64,000 bases of DNA from Tenacibaculum sp. 190524A05c (GTDB lineage: Bacteria > Bacteroidota > Bacteroidia > Flavobacteriales > Flavobacteriaceae), in assembly GCF_964036595.1 (NCBI RefSeq), contig NZ_OZ038523.1:772501-836500 (forward strand), in the 5' to 3' direction. Numbering within the stretch: position 1 is the first letter of the stretch; each line of letters opens with the position of its first letter. The notes under the pieces are model-generated. The model ran no database searches. It was not told the origin of the DNA and worked only from the letters and a program-made list of their open reading frames with translations. Shown one piece after another: positions 1-9,381 of this stretch. The translations under genes and the position numbers were made by a program.

Positions 1-1
1 T

Positions 2-712
2 ATTAGTGCATTTGGAGATGATACTATTACCGAAGATAGAATTCAAAAAGCATTAGCTCAATTTGTAAGAAGTATCCAATCTTTCGATTCTAAATATGAT
101 ATTGGTAGAGCTCAGGTAAACGATGATTTAACTGATTTTCCAAATTTTACGGATGATGAAAATGCTGGTAAGCGTTTGTTTATTCAAGACTTTGAATGGG
201 TTGAAGATTCTCATACTGTAACTGATGTTCCTGGAGATCCAGGAGGAACTTTTAATGTTGCAAAACGAACAGTAGGAGGATTCAATTGTGCTACTTGCCA
301 TCAACCTCCAGAATTTAATATTGATCCGAATTCTTTGAATAACGCTTTTGTAAGACCCGCTTCGAATAATCCAAATGCACCGTCAGACATTCATAATACA
401 AGGTCTCCATCACTAAGAGATTTGATAAAAGCAGATAAAGAAAGTTTGAATGGAGGAATGTTTCATTCTGGTCAAGCTCATTTTTTACAAGATATATTCG
501 GACATTATGAATTTAGAAGGTTAGACGAAGCGGATAATCCAAATCTTGATCCTAGATTAAGACGAGTTAGTCCAAGTACGGGAGAAAATATTGCTCTCTT
601 AATGAATTCCACGGTTCAAGAAAGACAACAAATTAATGCATTTCTATCTACATTAACAGGAAGTGATGTGTATACGAATGAAAAATGGTCAGATCCATTC
701 ATAAAAAATTAA
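2..712 (+). CDS. Di-haem cytochrome c peroxidase family protein, C-terminal part
   Basis: The frame is open from base 2, so the gene starts before the window and only its last ~236 residues are present; the TTG at 176 is internal. One c-type haem motif, CATCH, is coded at 287-301 and is followed by segments (TRSPSLRDL, GGMFHSGQ) usual in the C-terminal lobe of MauG/CcpA-type peroxidases. These are periplasmic di-haem enzymes that reduce hydrogen peroxide or oxidise protein side chains; the other haem motif would lie upstream. A hairpin follows 19 bases after the stop. Family is well supported, substrate unknown. Confidence 0.8.
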   Translation: MSAFGDDTITEDRIQKALAQFVRSIQSFDSKYDIGRAQVNDDLTDFPNFTDDENAGKRLFIQDFEWVEDSHTVTDVPGDPGGTFNVAKRTVGGFNCATCHQPPEFNIDPNSLNNAFVRPASNNPNAPSDIHNTRSPSLRDLIKADKESLNGGMFHSGQAHFLQDIFGHYEFRRLDEADNPNLDPRLRRVSPSTGENIALLMNSTVQERQQINAFLSTLTGSDVYTNEKWSDPFIKN

Positions 713-730
713 ACCCAAATCAAATAATAC

Positions 731-760
731 TAGAGTGATGATTGAAAAATTATCACTCTA
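731..760. terminator. Hairpin after the cytochrome peroxidase gene
   Basis: A 9-bp perfect stem (TAGAGTGAT at 731-739, ATCACTCTA at 752-760) closes a 12-base loop. It directly abuts the 25-bp repeat that copies the 3' end of mscS. Read on the minus strand, the repeat's TAG stop runs straight into this stem, which suggests that it was once the terminator of mscS. Confidence 0.5.
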
Positions 761-781
761 CTCTATTCTTTCCACTTTATT
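757..781. repeat. 25-bp direct repeat, left copy (orphan copy of the mscS 3' end)
   Basis: Bases 757-781 are identical to 3838-3862. The right copy is the end of the mscS coding sequence (residues NKVERIE plus stop); the left copy lies in non-coding DNA. The two copies bracket 3056 bp that hold only the M60 peptidase gene, as expected for an insertion that duplicated its target or recombined at it. Confidence 0.8.
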
Positions 782-822
782 TAAATCAAAAAATATACAT
801 TAACACATTAAATTAAAAAACA

Positions 823-854
823 AAAAAAAGCACCATATTGATATGGTACTTTTT
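823..854. terminator. Bidirectional hairpin terminator of the M60 peptidase gene
   Basis: Arms AGCACCATAT and ATATGGTACT pair at nine of ten positions across a 0-2 base loop. The hairpin is flanked by A-run on the left and T-run on the right, so it can act in both directions. It lies 33 bases beyond the stop codon of the minus-strand peptidase gene. Confidence 0.65.
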
Positions 855-886
855 AAATTCAAAATAGTGGGATTTTTACTTTGTAA

Positions 887-3760
887 TTACTTAATTAACA
901 CCTTTTTTATAATAGAATTTCCTTCTAAGTTAGTTATCCTTAAAAAATATGTACCATTCGAAATTTGCTTAACATCAAGCTCTGCTGATTTATCATTATA
1001 AGCTACTACCCTACCATGGATATCATATAAAGTTAGCTCAAGCTCTGATTGGTTTTTTGCTATTACCTTTATGATTTGATTAGCTGGGTTTGGATATATT
1101 TTTAAATCTTTTTCATTCTCATCATCAGTAGATAAATTATTGAAATAATATCCTATTATAAAGTCAATTTGATCAGAGATTTGTTTCGCAATGTTCTCTG
1201 TATCATAATTTGCTAATGTCCAATCAAAACGATCATGATGAACAGGATCTACTGTTGGTTTAATTAAATCATACCATGTTTGAAAAGCGTTTTTATCCGC
1301 AGGTATTATAGATTTATAATAATTTAGTCTATCAAGAATCTCAGTACTTTCAGTATAAGAATCCAAATTATCCTTTAGTGATTGTGAAGGTATATATCCC
1401 CAAAAATGCAATAAAGGTGTTATGTTTATATCTAAAGCTTCTGTACAAGTTTTGATATAATCTTCACTACTAATATTAGGAATATCTTCTGCCAACCAAT
1501 TTGCACTTTTAAATCTGTTGTAATACACTTCATTTATCTTTCCTAATTTATCCCAACCAAAAAGCATAGCTATATCAACAAACTTCATTCCTCCTCTAAT
1601 TTGATATCGTTTTTCATCACAAACATCATTAGGCATTGTAGGATCACATCCCATCGGATTATTAGTTCTAAAATTTTGACTAATCATCCAATTTATTGCC
1701 GCCATATCTCTAGTATGCATTTCATTCTCTAAATACTGTGTAACAGTATCAATAGGAAGTCCTAAACCAACATTATATGCGGGTAATCCAACTAATTGTA
1801 CTGTAGTTTCAATTTCCCCTGGAGGAGTTGGAAAATTCATATTATGTCCAAATTCGTGAACAAGAACACCGTTAGAAGCAGTTTGAATATAGTTTGTTTC
1901 AAGCACTCGTAATGGATTTTCACCTGAATCGCTATAATTACCAAAAGGAGCATCTGAAAAACTTAAAATCATTGGATAACCCGCTCCTATCGCACCAAAA
2001 GGTAATCTCCTATCAATTAATAAATATTCAGATCTTGTTTTCTTCAAAGGTCTACCTCCAGCAATTTGAACTGCTTCCCACATTTCATCCCATTTATTCA
2101 TAGCTCCAGAAATATCATGAGATCCTATCATTCCTTTAGGTAAAGTAAATAGCATCATTTCTGATTCAATATCTATCCAAGAAGTATAGTTGTTTGCTAA
2201 ATCTGTTTGAAAAGAAGAAATAGATAATTCATGCCCGCTTATACTTCTATAAAATGGAGATTTTATGGCGTTACTTATTGTAATATCTAACCATCCCAAG
2301 TTAGTTCCATCTGGGACTAAAATGTATATAGCACCTCCAAAAGGATTTGCAACTTTAACCTGACTTTGAGTTACATCAAACTCTTTTGATATTCTAGGAA
2401 AACGATTAGTTTCACCTAGTTTAGCTGTTAGATCAAAAGCGTGTGATCCAACTTGAATACTTAAACCACTATTTATAGCCTGACTTGGTACATTTATCTC
2501 GATTATTTCTCCAGGAGCTGCATAGTAACCCGTTGGTCTAATTGCAGTATCTCCTCCTCTTTGGTAACCTCTATCGGTAATGTATGTTCCATTTATTTCT
2601 ACAACTTGACTTACGAGCCTAGGAGCACTATTATCAATAGATCCTGGAAAAACATCTGCGGCCTCAAATTTAATTCCTGAAACATTATCTATGTTTCCTA
2701 AAACAAATTCATTGTCATGAATATCTTGTTGAAGATAAAAAGTAATTCTTGATTCATTTGATAAATCTGAAATGTTCACTAAACTTCCACTTTGGAAAAG
2801 TGGTGCATAATTATCTTCATAAGCTTTTAAATAAGCATCAATAGAAGTTTTAGCAGAAGCGTAATTATTTGAATAGTTTAATAAAATATCTATGGTGTAT
2901 AAATCTTTTTGAGATTGTGTTAGAGTAACGGTACCTAAAATACTCTTGGTCATTTCATCAATAGCATTTGTAAGTGTACTCACAGAACTCGCTTTTTTAG
3001 GAGCATATATATTTAAGTTATCAAATTTAACTGTACTCGAAAATGTACTCGGAAATGCCGCAACTGCAGTTTCTAATTCAAACCTCCATCCAACATAAGG
3101 ATGAAGTGTACTTAATTCACTTTTTACATAATCTAAGTCAAATTTTGGATCAAAGTTTTGGACAGTAAAACTATCATTGACTCTGATTGTCCAAGTTCTA
3201 CTTACAAAATCAATAATAAGATTAACTTTTACCCACTCACCCTCTGTAAGTTGACCAACTGGAGAAGAGTATGCAAAATCTGCACCTTGTGTACCTTGTC
3301 TTCCATCAGCATATAAAAATATGAGCTTGATATTTGTTCCATCAAACTCTGTGTATAAATTAAATCCTGCGCTTGTTTCAGAATCACTAACCTTATAATT
3401 AAAAATAGGTTTTCTTGCATCTCCTGTACCCGCTTCAGTGACGTTAAAATCTAATTCAACTTGAAAAGAATTCTCATTAAGTATTGATTGTCCTAAAGTA
3501 TTAGGAAGACTTAATCCTTCATTTGGCTTTAGACTTAATGCTTTTCCATTTAATCCAGAAGTGAATAACGTAGAATTTATTGTGGTTTCAACTCCATCTA
3601 ATAGATAGCTTCCATCAAAACTACCAACTTGATCATTTATATCATCTTCAAAGGTAAATTGAGAAATTTGAGCATTAGAAACTGCAATAAAAAATATAGA
3701 AAGAAATAAGAAGTATACACTTTTGAGTCGTGTAGAAATTTTAAAATAATTTTGCTTCAT
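887..3760 (-). CDS. Secreted M60-family metallopeptidase with LamG-like domain and type IX secretion tail
   Basis: 957 residues. Residues 1-31 form a signal peptide ending in SNAQ. Residues ~33-250 look like a LamG/concanavalin-type fold (FTFEDD..., VKFDNLNIY near the end). The middle carries M60 (enhancin-like) features, including GGAIYILVP and the zinc motif HEFGHN at 635-640, with a glutamate further on (GEIE) as probable third ligand. The last ~70 residues are a T9SS type A sorting domain (KIYPNP, ending FLRI...KKVLIK). M60 enzymes usually cleave mucin-like glycoproteins, so a role in degrading host or algal glycoprotein outside the cell is inferred. The gene is monocistronic and lies between 25-bp repeats. 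Confidence 0.85.
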   Translation of the reverse strand: MKQNYFKISTRLKSVYFLFLSIFFIAVSNAQISQFTFEDDINDQVGSFDGSYLLDGVETTINSTLFTSGLNGKALSLKPNEGLSLPNTLGQSILNENSFQVELDFNVTEAGTGDARKPIFNYKVSDSETSAGFNLYTEFDGTNIKLIFLYADGRQGTQGADFAYSSPVGQLTEGEWVKVNLIIDFVSRTWTIRVNDSFTVQNFDPKFDLDYVKSELSTLHPYVGWRFELETAVAAFPSTFSSTVKFDNLNIYAPKKASSVSTLTNAIDEMTKSILGTVTLTQSQKDLYTIDILLNYSNNYASAKTSIDAYLKAYEDNYAPLFQSGSLVNISDLSNESRITFYLQQDIHDNEFVLGNIDNVSGIKFEAADVFPGSIDNSAPRLVSQVVEINGTYITDRGYQRGGDTAIRPTGYYAAPGEIIEINVPSQAINSGLSIQVGSHAFDLTAKLGETNRFPRISKEFDVTQSQVKVANPFGGAIYILVPDGTNLGWLDITISNAIKSPFYRSISGHELSISSFQTDLANNYTSWIDIESEMMLFTLPKGMIGSHDISGAMNKWDEMWEAVQIAGGRPLKKTRSEYLLIDRRLPFGAIGAGYPMILSFSDAPFGNYSDSGENPLRVLETNYIQTASNGVLVHEFGHNMNFPTPPGEIETTVQLVGLPAYNVGLGLPIDTVTQYLENEMHTRDMAAINWMISQNFRTNNPMGCDPTMPNDVCDEKRYQIRGGMKFVDIAMLFGWDKLGKINEVYYNRFKSANWLAEDIPNISSEDYIKTCTEALDINITPLLHFWGYIPSQSLKDNLDSYTESTEILDRLNYYKSIIPADKNAFQTWYDLIKPTVDPVHHDRFDWTLANYDTENIAKQISDQIDFIIGYYFNNLSTDDENEKDLKIYPNPANQIIKVIAKNQSELELTLYDIHGRVVAYNDKSAELDVKQISNGTYFLRITNLEGNSIIKKVLIK

Positions 3761-3837
3761 ATGTTTGGGATTATTATTGGGATAAATATCAAATAATTAG
3801 ATTTTTAATATTTACTTCGAAACAAAATTAATAAAAT

Positions 3838-3862
3838 TCTACTCTATTCTTTCCACTTTATT
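3838..3862. repeat. 25-bp direct repeat, right copy (3' end of mscS)
   Basis: Identical to 757-781. It contains the last seven codons and the TAG stop of the mechanosensitive channel gene plus one base, so the channel gene stays intact on this side of the inserted segment. See the left copy. Confidence 0.8.
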
Positions 3863-4696
3863 AATTGGAATTGGTAAATCAACTCCCTCTTGAATAAATC
3901 GTTTATGAACTGCTTCTTTTAGCGCACATTTTCCTCTAAATTCTTGAAAGGGTTCATTCATCCAAACATAAGCTCTTATGTGAATATAGCTTTCATGAAT
4001 GTCAATAACTCTAACATCAATCGTAGAAACATCCGTTTCCATCACCATTGGTAGTTTTATGGCTTCTTCTTGAATTATAGCTCTTGCCAAATCTATATCT
4101 GCCCGTAAACCAATTTTAAAATTGTTAAAGCTTAATACATTAGAGTCTTGAATGGTATGATTTAATACAGAATCTGTACTAATGACAGAATTCGGTATAA
4201 TTAGTCGTTTATTCTCGAAGTTATTAATTACCGTATGACGCAATGTAATGTCCTCTACAATACCAACTCTTGTATCATCTAATTTTATATAATCACCAAC
4301 ACGAAATGGCTTAAAAATAACGATGAAGGCTCCTGCAATTAAATTCGATAATGCCGCTTGAGCAGCGAAACCGATAATAGCAGCAATAATACCGGCTCCA
4401 GAGAAGATTAAAGTAGCTTTACTTCGTAATGAAGGAATTGACATTACAATGAATACTAATGCAAATATTCCAACAAAAAACTTTACGGAATTCCTTAAGA
4501 ACTGAATACTGGTTCTACCAAAACGATCCGTTTGCTTTGAATTGATAATTAATACAATCACATACCGAATACATCTTGATAATAGCCACGCAACGAAAAG
4601 AACTAAAGCGATATATGCAATTATTCCAAACGGATTATTTAAATCAAACTGATATGAAATGATTTTATCCAATTCTTCCTTGTTTTTCAATCGCAT
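3839..4696 (-). CDS. MscS family small-conductance mechanosensitive channel
   Basis: 285 residues. Three hydrophobic helices (about residues 22-110) are followed by the pore-lining signature AALSNLIAGAFIVIFKPFRVGD and a soluble beta/alpha cytoplasmic region (VEDITLRHTVI, RLIIPNS). Such channels open under membrane tension and release solutes on hypo-osmotic shock. The ATG lies 32 bases inside the upstream DUF2834 gene, which implies translational coupling. The last codons lie in the 25-bp repeat shared with 757-781. Confidence 0.92.
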   Translation of the reverse strand: MRLKNKEELDKIISYQFDLNNPFGIIAYIALVLFVAWLLSRCIRYVIVLIINSKQTDRFGRTSIQFLRNSVKFFVGIFALVFIVMSIPSLRSKATLIFSGAGIIAAIIGFAAQAALSNLIAGAFIVIFKPFRVGDYIKLDDTRVGIVEDITLRHTVINNFENKRLIIPNSVISTDSVLNHTIQDSNVLSFNNFKIGLRADIDLARAIIQEEAIKLPMVMETDVSTIDVRVIDIHESYIHIRAYVWMNEPFQEFRGKCALKEAVHKRFIQEGVDLPIPINKVERIE

Positions 4697-5000
4697 TAGC
4701 TCTTAAATATAAGTACAACGGAAATGTAAAAGCAACTGCGATTATAAAAGTTAATGGTATTAAAACCCACCAATATTTGATTTTTAGTTTAATTGCATCA
4801 GGAATATAAAAAGCAAAAAAGGTAATTACAACAACTAATAAATCAGCACTGAGTGATTTACCAGCAAAATTCACTTTAGCATCTGCGAAAAAATTAGCAA
4901 AAGATGGATCAACTGCATGCTGAAAATACTGGATATTATAATACCAAGTATAACATATACCTAAAACGGCCAATGCCAAATATAGATGCTTTAATTTCAT
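4665..5000 (-). CDS. DUF2834-type small membrane protein
   Basis: 111 residues with three predicted membrane segments: the N-terminus, the middle (LLVVVITFFAFYIPDAI) and the C-terminus (FIIAVAFTFPLYLYLRA). The length, the D near the second helix and the final PLYLYLR pattern match the DUF2834 family of unknown function. Its start immediately follows the parC stop (no gap) and its end overlaps mscS by 32 bases, so it is probably the middle gene of a parC-DUF2834-mscS transcript. Confidence 0.7.
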   Translation of the reverse strand: MKLKHLYLALAVLGICYTWYYNIQYFQHAVDPSFANFFADAKVNFAGKSLSADLLVVVITFFAFYIPDAIKLKIKYWWVLIPLTFIIAVAFTFPLYLYLRANAIEKQGRIG

Positions 5001-7688
5001 TTAAAACAATGCTGTTTGATTTTCATCATCGTCGCTAGCTTCTTTCTTTCTTTTAATTGCTGCTCGTAAGGCTTTATTTGCCTTGGTCTCTTTGAACTTA
5101 TCAGACTCGTCTTCTGTATTATTCATTAATTCCTCATCGTTAACTTCTATATCCTCAACCTTCTCTTCCTCAGGTTCTTCATATGGAAGCGACTCTAATA
5201 AATTAACGGTTCTAATTTTAGCTTGAGTTAGCTGATTTCCAATTGCTTTTATTCCTTTAACTGATATAAACTCTTCAAAGTTGACTTCCATTTTTGGTAG
5301 ACTACGTTTTGAGAATGTAATTTCAGCTACTGGACGATAATCTGTTGCTACAATTTGTAACTGTGATTTTTCATGATCTGTAATGAACACTTCTTCTTTA
5401 TCTGCACTTTCTAGTAAGAAACGTTTAACGAAATAGCGTTCTTTATGTCCGTCATAATAAATTGCAGAGATAGGTTTATTTGGTTTCCATTTCTCTAATA
5501 CAATCATATTATTATCAAAATGCATTGCTAAATCTGGTGTAACAGCCTTTGCTTTTCCAGATTGTGAAATCACTAAGATTTTATCTTCAGCTCTAAATTC
5601 ACCAAGTAACTCTCCCCTTTCATCAACATTTAAACGCTGAACCGTATCATCAAACCAGATTTTTCGAGGCTTTAATGTAGAAACTCCGGCTTCTTTAAAC
5701 TCAACCTTTTTTACGCTATGTTTTGTTACTAAATTTCCACGTACTCCTCTACCTTTTATAGCTAAATCAGCGAAATCTAAATCCCACTTCAATTTCTTAA
5801 TGCTACCAACTGCTCTAAGTAAAATCGTAACTACTTCTGCTTCACCATTCGGATTTGCCGAGAAATATAAAATTTTAGAACCTTTACTTTTGTTTGTTAG
5901 GTCATACTCCTTATCACGAGTAACTGACGTTACATTAAAACGTTTCATATAGCTCGGACCACGAGTACCATCTTTATAAATTAAGTTATAAACGGTTCTT
6001 TTGTCTTTTTTCTTGAATACGGCAATGTGAATAATCCCTTTACCAACAAAGGTTTTACTCCCTACTTTGGTAACCAGCATTGTTCCATCTTCTCTAAACA
6101 CTATGATATCATCAATATCAGAACAATCCGATACAAACTCATCTTTACGTAATGAAGTTCCGATAAATCCTTCTTCTCTATTCACGTATAACTTCGCGTT
6201 TCGCATAACTACTTTTGTAGCTACAATGTCATCGAAGATTCTGATTTCAGTTTTACGTTCTTTTCCTTTACCGTATTTAGATTTTAATTCTTTAAAATAA
6301 TCAATAGCAAACTCAATTAAATGATCTAAATGATGCTTAACATCTGCTATTTTCTCTTCTAAACTCTCAATGAATTGCTTCGCCTTGTCAATATCGAATT
6401 TTGAAATTTTCTTAATTCGAATTTCTGTAAGTCTTACAATGTCTTCCTCCGTTACGGCTCTTTTTAAATGTTTTGTATGAGGCTTTAAACCTAAATCGAT
6501 GGCTTCAATAACACCTTCCCAAGTTTCTTGTTCCTCGATATCTCGATAAATTCTGTTTTCAATGAAAATACGCTCTAAAGAAGAAAAATGCCATTGTTCT
6601 TCTAATTCATTTAATTGAATCTCTAATTCACGTTTCAGCAACTCAACTGTAAAATCAGTAGATTTCTTTAATACTTCAGAAACTCCAATAAAAATTGGTT
6701 TATTATCTTCAATAATACACGATAAAGGAGATATTGAGCTTTCACAGCTAGTAAAAGCATACAAAGCATCAATCATCTTATCAGGAGATGTATTTGGCGG
6801 TAAATGCACTAAAATTTCAACATTCGCTGCGGTATTATCTTCGATTTTTTTAATCTTGATTTTACCTTTATCATTTGCCTTTAAAATACTATCGATTAAC
6901 GAAGAAGTAGTTGTTCCATAAGGTACTTCAGTAATTACTAAAGTCTTTTTATCTAATTGAGAAATCTTTGCTCTTACACGAACTTTTCCTCCTCGTTTTC
7001 CATCATTATAATTAGAAACATCTGCAATTCCTCCTGTAAGGAAATCAGGAACTAAGGTAAAACTTCTTCCCTTCAAGTATTTAATTGAAGCGTCAATTAA
7101 CTCATTAAAATTATGAGGTAAGATTTTAGTAGATAAACCAACGGCAATACCTTCAGCTCCCTGTGCTAATAGTAAAGGAAACTTAACGGGTAAGTTTACG
7201 GGTTCATTCTTTCTTCCATCATAAGATAATTGCCATTCTGTAGTTTTGGGATTGAAAACAACATCTAAAGCAAACTTAGATAAACGTGCTTCAATATAAC
7301 GCGAGGCTGCAGCTCTATCTCCAGTTAAGATATTACCCCAGTTTCCCTGCATATCAATAAGTAACTCTTTTTGTCCCATTTGAACCATTGCATCTGCAAT
7401 AGAAGCATCACCATGCGGGTGATACTGCATGGTATGACCAACAATATTTGCTACTTTATTGTATCGTCCATCATCTAAATCTTTCATAGAATGCATAATT
7501 CTGCGTTGTACAGGTTTAAAACCGTCTTCAATAGATGGAACAGCACGTTCTAAAATTACATACGAAGCATAATCTAAAAACCAATCCTTATACATACCCG
7601 TAACCTTAGTTATGGATTCTGTATTTTCAGCTTGATTTTCGTTTGTTAACTCCTCGTCGTGTTCGTAATTATTGTTTTCTTCGCTCAT
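5001..7688 (-). CDS. parC: DNA topoisomerase IV subunit A
   Basis: 895 residues. The breakage-reunion domain has the catalytic tyrosine at 131 (AASRYIEAR) and the helix region YHPHGDASIADAM, where gyrase-type quinolone resistance changes are found. A long coiled segment (about 400-480) and a C-terminal region with weak beta-propeller blades follow, then an acidic/basic tail. With ParE it forms the A2B2 enzyme that decatenates daughter chromosomes. It is read in the same direction as parE (9585-11444) but is separated from it by three accessory genes. The C-terminal region is Bacteroidota-like, and pairing with the nearby parE favours ParC over GyrA. Confidence 0.93.
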   Translation of the reverse strand: MSEENNNYEHDEELTNENQAENTESITKVTGMYKDWFLDYASYVILERAVPSIEDGFKPVQRRIMHSMKDLDDGRYNKVANIVGHTMQYHPHGDASIADAMVQMGQKELLIDMQGNWGNILTGDRAAASRYIEARLSKFALDVVFNPKTTEWQLSYDGRKNEPVNLPVKFPLLLAQGAEGIAVGLSTKILPHNFNELIDASIKYLKGRSFTLVPDFLTGGIADVSNYNDGKRGGKVRVRAKISQLDKKTLVITEVPYGTTTSSLIDSILKANDKGKIKIKKIEDNTAANVEILVHLPPNTSPDKMIDALYAFTSCESSISPLSCIIEDNKPIFIGVSEVLKKSTDFTVELLKRELEIQLNELEEQWHFSSLERIFIENRIYRDIEEQETWEGVIEAIDLGLKPHTKHLKRAVTEEDIVRLTEIRIKKISKFDIDKAKQFIESLEEKIADVKHHLDHLIEFAIDYFKELKSKYGKGKERKTEIRIFDDIVATKVVMRNAKLYVNREEGFIGTSLRKDEFVSDCSDIDDIIVFREDGTMLVTKVGSKTFVGKGIIHIAVFKKKDKRTVYNLIYKDGTRGPSYMKRFNVTSVTRDKEYDLTNKSKGSKILYFSANPNGEAEVVTILLRAVGSIKKLKWDLDFADLAIKGRGVRGNLVTKHSVKKVEFKEAGVSTLKPRKIWFDDTVQRLNVDERGELLGEFRAEDKILVISQSGKAKAVTPDLAMHFDNNMIVLEKWKPNKPISAIYYDGHKERYFVKRFLLESADKEEVFITDHEKSQLQIVATDYRPVAEITFSKRSLPKMEVNFEEFISVKGIKAIGNQLTQAKIRTVNLLESLPYEEPEEEKVEDIEVNDEELMNNTEDESDKFKETKANKALRAAIKRKKEASDDDENQTALF

Positions 7689-7745
7689 GTATTATAAACG
7701 TTTAACCGTTTTGAGTTTATTTATTGTTTCACTTGACTAATATAC

Positions 7746-9161
7746 TTAATCTCCTCCACATCCGCCACAAGAACTGCAACTACTACAGCTACTGCAAGAA
7801 CTACATGAACTGCAGCTACTGCATGAACTACAACTACTGCACGAACTCCAGGTAGAATCAAACCAACTTGTTTCCTTTTTTTTGGGTCCGTATCCACTAG
7901 CTATAATTAAAGCTGTTAAAGCTCCAGCTAATACTACATTTTGATTTAACAAAATTCCATCTAAATATTGATCTGTATCTACATGCGTATCTATCGCAGA
8001 TAAAAACTTTCTTTTATATAAAACTTTATACCTGTCCATTAAATACACATAGAATATAACCAAAGAAAGAACTATGAATATCATTAATATTAATACTGGT
8101 TTATCTCTCAGTGTTCCTAGTATGAATCTTGAAAAAAGAAAGGAATAAAGCAAAAAAAGAATGAATGATATGATTATTTTATGTTCAATAATGGCTTTTG
8201 AATTCATTATTTTATTTTGAATCATTTCACCAGTATCTAAAAACCTTGTCAAAAAAGGCTTATTACTTGCTTCATTTAATACAACTCTTAAATCATTCTT
8301 AGAATTCTCTTTTACATAATTTAAAATAGAGTTCTCTACAACATCTTCGCTTTTCTTGGTGCTATTTACTTTTTTTAAGTTTGTACTATCTCTCTTAGTT
8401 TCAATTAATTTATTTTCAAATAAGTTATTCAACTTATATAGAGCCAATTGTTCGGTATTTCTAGTTGCTATAACTATTGATTCTTCTGGCTTTAATTTTC
8501 GAATATATTCGTTATCATAAACTAGACTGCTATACGCATTATTAAATCCTTCTCTAGTAAAGTACTCAATGAATACAATACTAAAAATCAACCCCATTAT
8601 AGCAATCTGAATAAATTCAGGGTTCCCTATTTTTAACAAAATTGGTTTCCAAAGAAAAAATGTTGGTATTAATAATAGTACACCTACCAAAATCAATTGA
8701 CTATTCGATAGGTTCCAATTTTTACTTGCTTGTTGAAGTTTTATTGAATCTTCAAAAGATTTAACCGACCAAATAATTGCATTTTGCTTATCGAAATACT
8801 TCTCATATTTTTCTTTAGTAAAATTTACTGCATTCTTAAGTACTTCCCTTTCTCCTACCTTCCCTGTAGAAGGAATATGATTAATAGATTTTCCTAATAA
8901 CTCGCAAAATGATTTATAAGAATGTGAAAACGTAAGATGCTGATGCCAAACTATATCTATAATATGAGATGGAGATACCATAGATTTAGATATAGCTGCT
9001 AAAAACATGAATTTCTTATACTCTAAAATAGCATCTTCTGTAAATTGTATTGTCCATTTATTCTCATGTGATAGTTTTATAGAAAAACCATAATCTTCTT
9101 TGGGAGAATCTAATTTAAATGCTTTAACTTTTTTCCAAAGTTCCTTTTCCTCTTTATTCAA
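7746..9161 (-). CDS. Membrane protein with DUF1399-like N-terminus and Ser-Ser-Cys repeat tail (TIGR04222-like)
   Basis: 471 residues. The N-terminal ~120 residues carry DIVWHQHLTFSHSY, the pattern of the glycine-rich/DUF1399 domain. Hydrophobic segments follow at about 158-175, 182-200, 330-350 and 355-372, with a hydrophobic stretch (VVLAGALTALIIASG) near the end. The C-terminus is nine SSC triplets followed by GGCGGD. Cys/Gly-rich low-complexity tails are typical of TIGR04222 membrane proteins; function is unknown. The gene is inserted between parE and parC and shares their direction. Metal or redox binding by the tail is inference. Confidence 0.7.
   Translation of the reverse strand: MNKEEKELWKKVKAFKLDSPKEDYGFSIKLSHENKWTIQFTEDAILEYKKFMFLAAISKSMVSPSHIIDIVWHQHLTFSHSYKSFCELLGKSINHIPSTGKVGEREVLKNAVNFTKEKYEKYFDKQNAIIWSVKSFEDSIKLQQASKNWNLSNSQLILVGVLLLIPTFFLWKPILLKIGNPEFIQIAIMGLIFSIVFIEYFTREGFNNAYSSLVYDNEYIRKLKPEESIVIATRNTEQLALYKLNNLFENKLIETKRDSTNLKKVNSTKKSEDVVENSILNYVKENSKNDLRVVLNEASNKPFLTRFLDTGEMIQNKIMNSKAIIEHKIIISFILFLLYSFLFSRFILGTLRDKPVLILMIFIVLSLVIFYVYLMDRYKVLYKRKFLSAIDTHVDTDQYLDGILLNQNVVLAGALTALIIASGYGPKKKETSWFDSTWSSCSSCSSCSSCSSCSSCSSCSSCSSCGGCGGD
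7767..7847. repeat. Nine tandem 9-bp units coding Ser-Ser-Cys
   Basis: 27 codons code for nine consecutive SSC triplets. The serine codons vary (TCT, TCA, TCG, AGT, AGC) and both cysteine codons are used, so the protein repeat is kept while the DNA units have diverged. That argues for selection on the peptide rather than recent slippage. Confidence 0.85.
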
Positions 9162-9169
9162 TATTTAAA

Positions 9170-9361
9170 CTATTTCTTTTTAATACCTCTTTTAATGAAT
9201 TCCATAGCGATTAACATTAACACCATTGAAAATATTCCGAAATACGGTGAAATGTTATTCTTAAAAGACAAATCTTTATAATCGATCATAACAATCCAAA
9301 AAATTAAAATGATAATAAATATGATGGATAATGCTCTAAATACTTTTGCTATACTTTTCAT
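9170..9361 (-). CDS. Small two-helix membrane protein (paralogue of the next gene)
   Basis: 63 residues: a basic N-terminus, a helix (LSIIFIIILIFWIVMI), a short loop, a second helix (YFGIFSMVLMLIAMEFI) and a basic tail. Its pattern matches the neighbouring 66-residue protein position by position (S-Y-G-S-M-L-A-M), so the two look like a tandem duplication. It lies 8 bases upstream of the Cys-tailed membrane protein and is probably co-transcribed with it. No family recognised. Confidence 0.55.
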   Translation of the reverse strand: MKSIAKVFRALSIIFIIILIFWIVMIDYKDLSFKNNISPYFGIFSMVLMLIAMEFIKRGIKKK

Positions 9362-9381
9362 TAATTAAAAGCTTTTATTCC

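Noticed and set aside
712..887. 731-760 and 823-854 hairpins as ends of an IS element
   Set aside because: No transposase lies between or beside them, and the two hairpins are unrelated in sequence.
6067..6300. Antisense ORFs inside parC, parE, M60, TonB and other genes
   Set aside because: They run opposite to well-supported genes, show no family features and no promoter of their own.
7767..7847. Tandem 9-bp array as a CRISPR-like or satellite repeat
   Set aside because: The units are coding (Ser-Ser-Cys) in a clear gene, without spacers and with varied codons.
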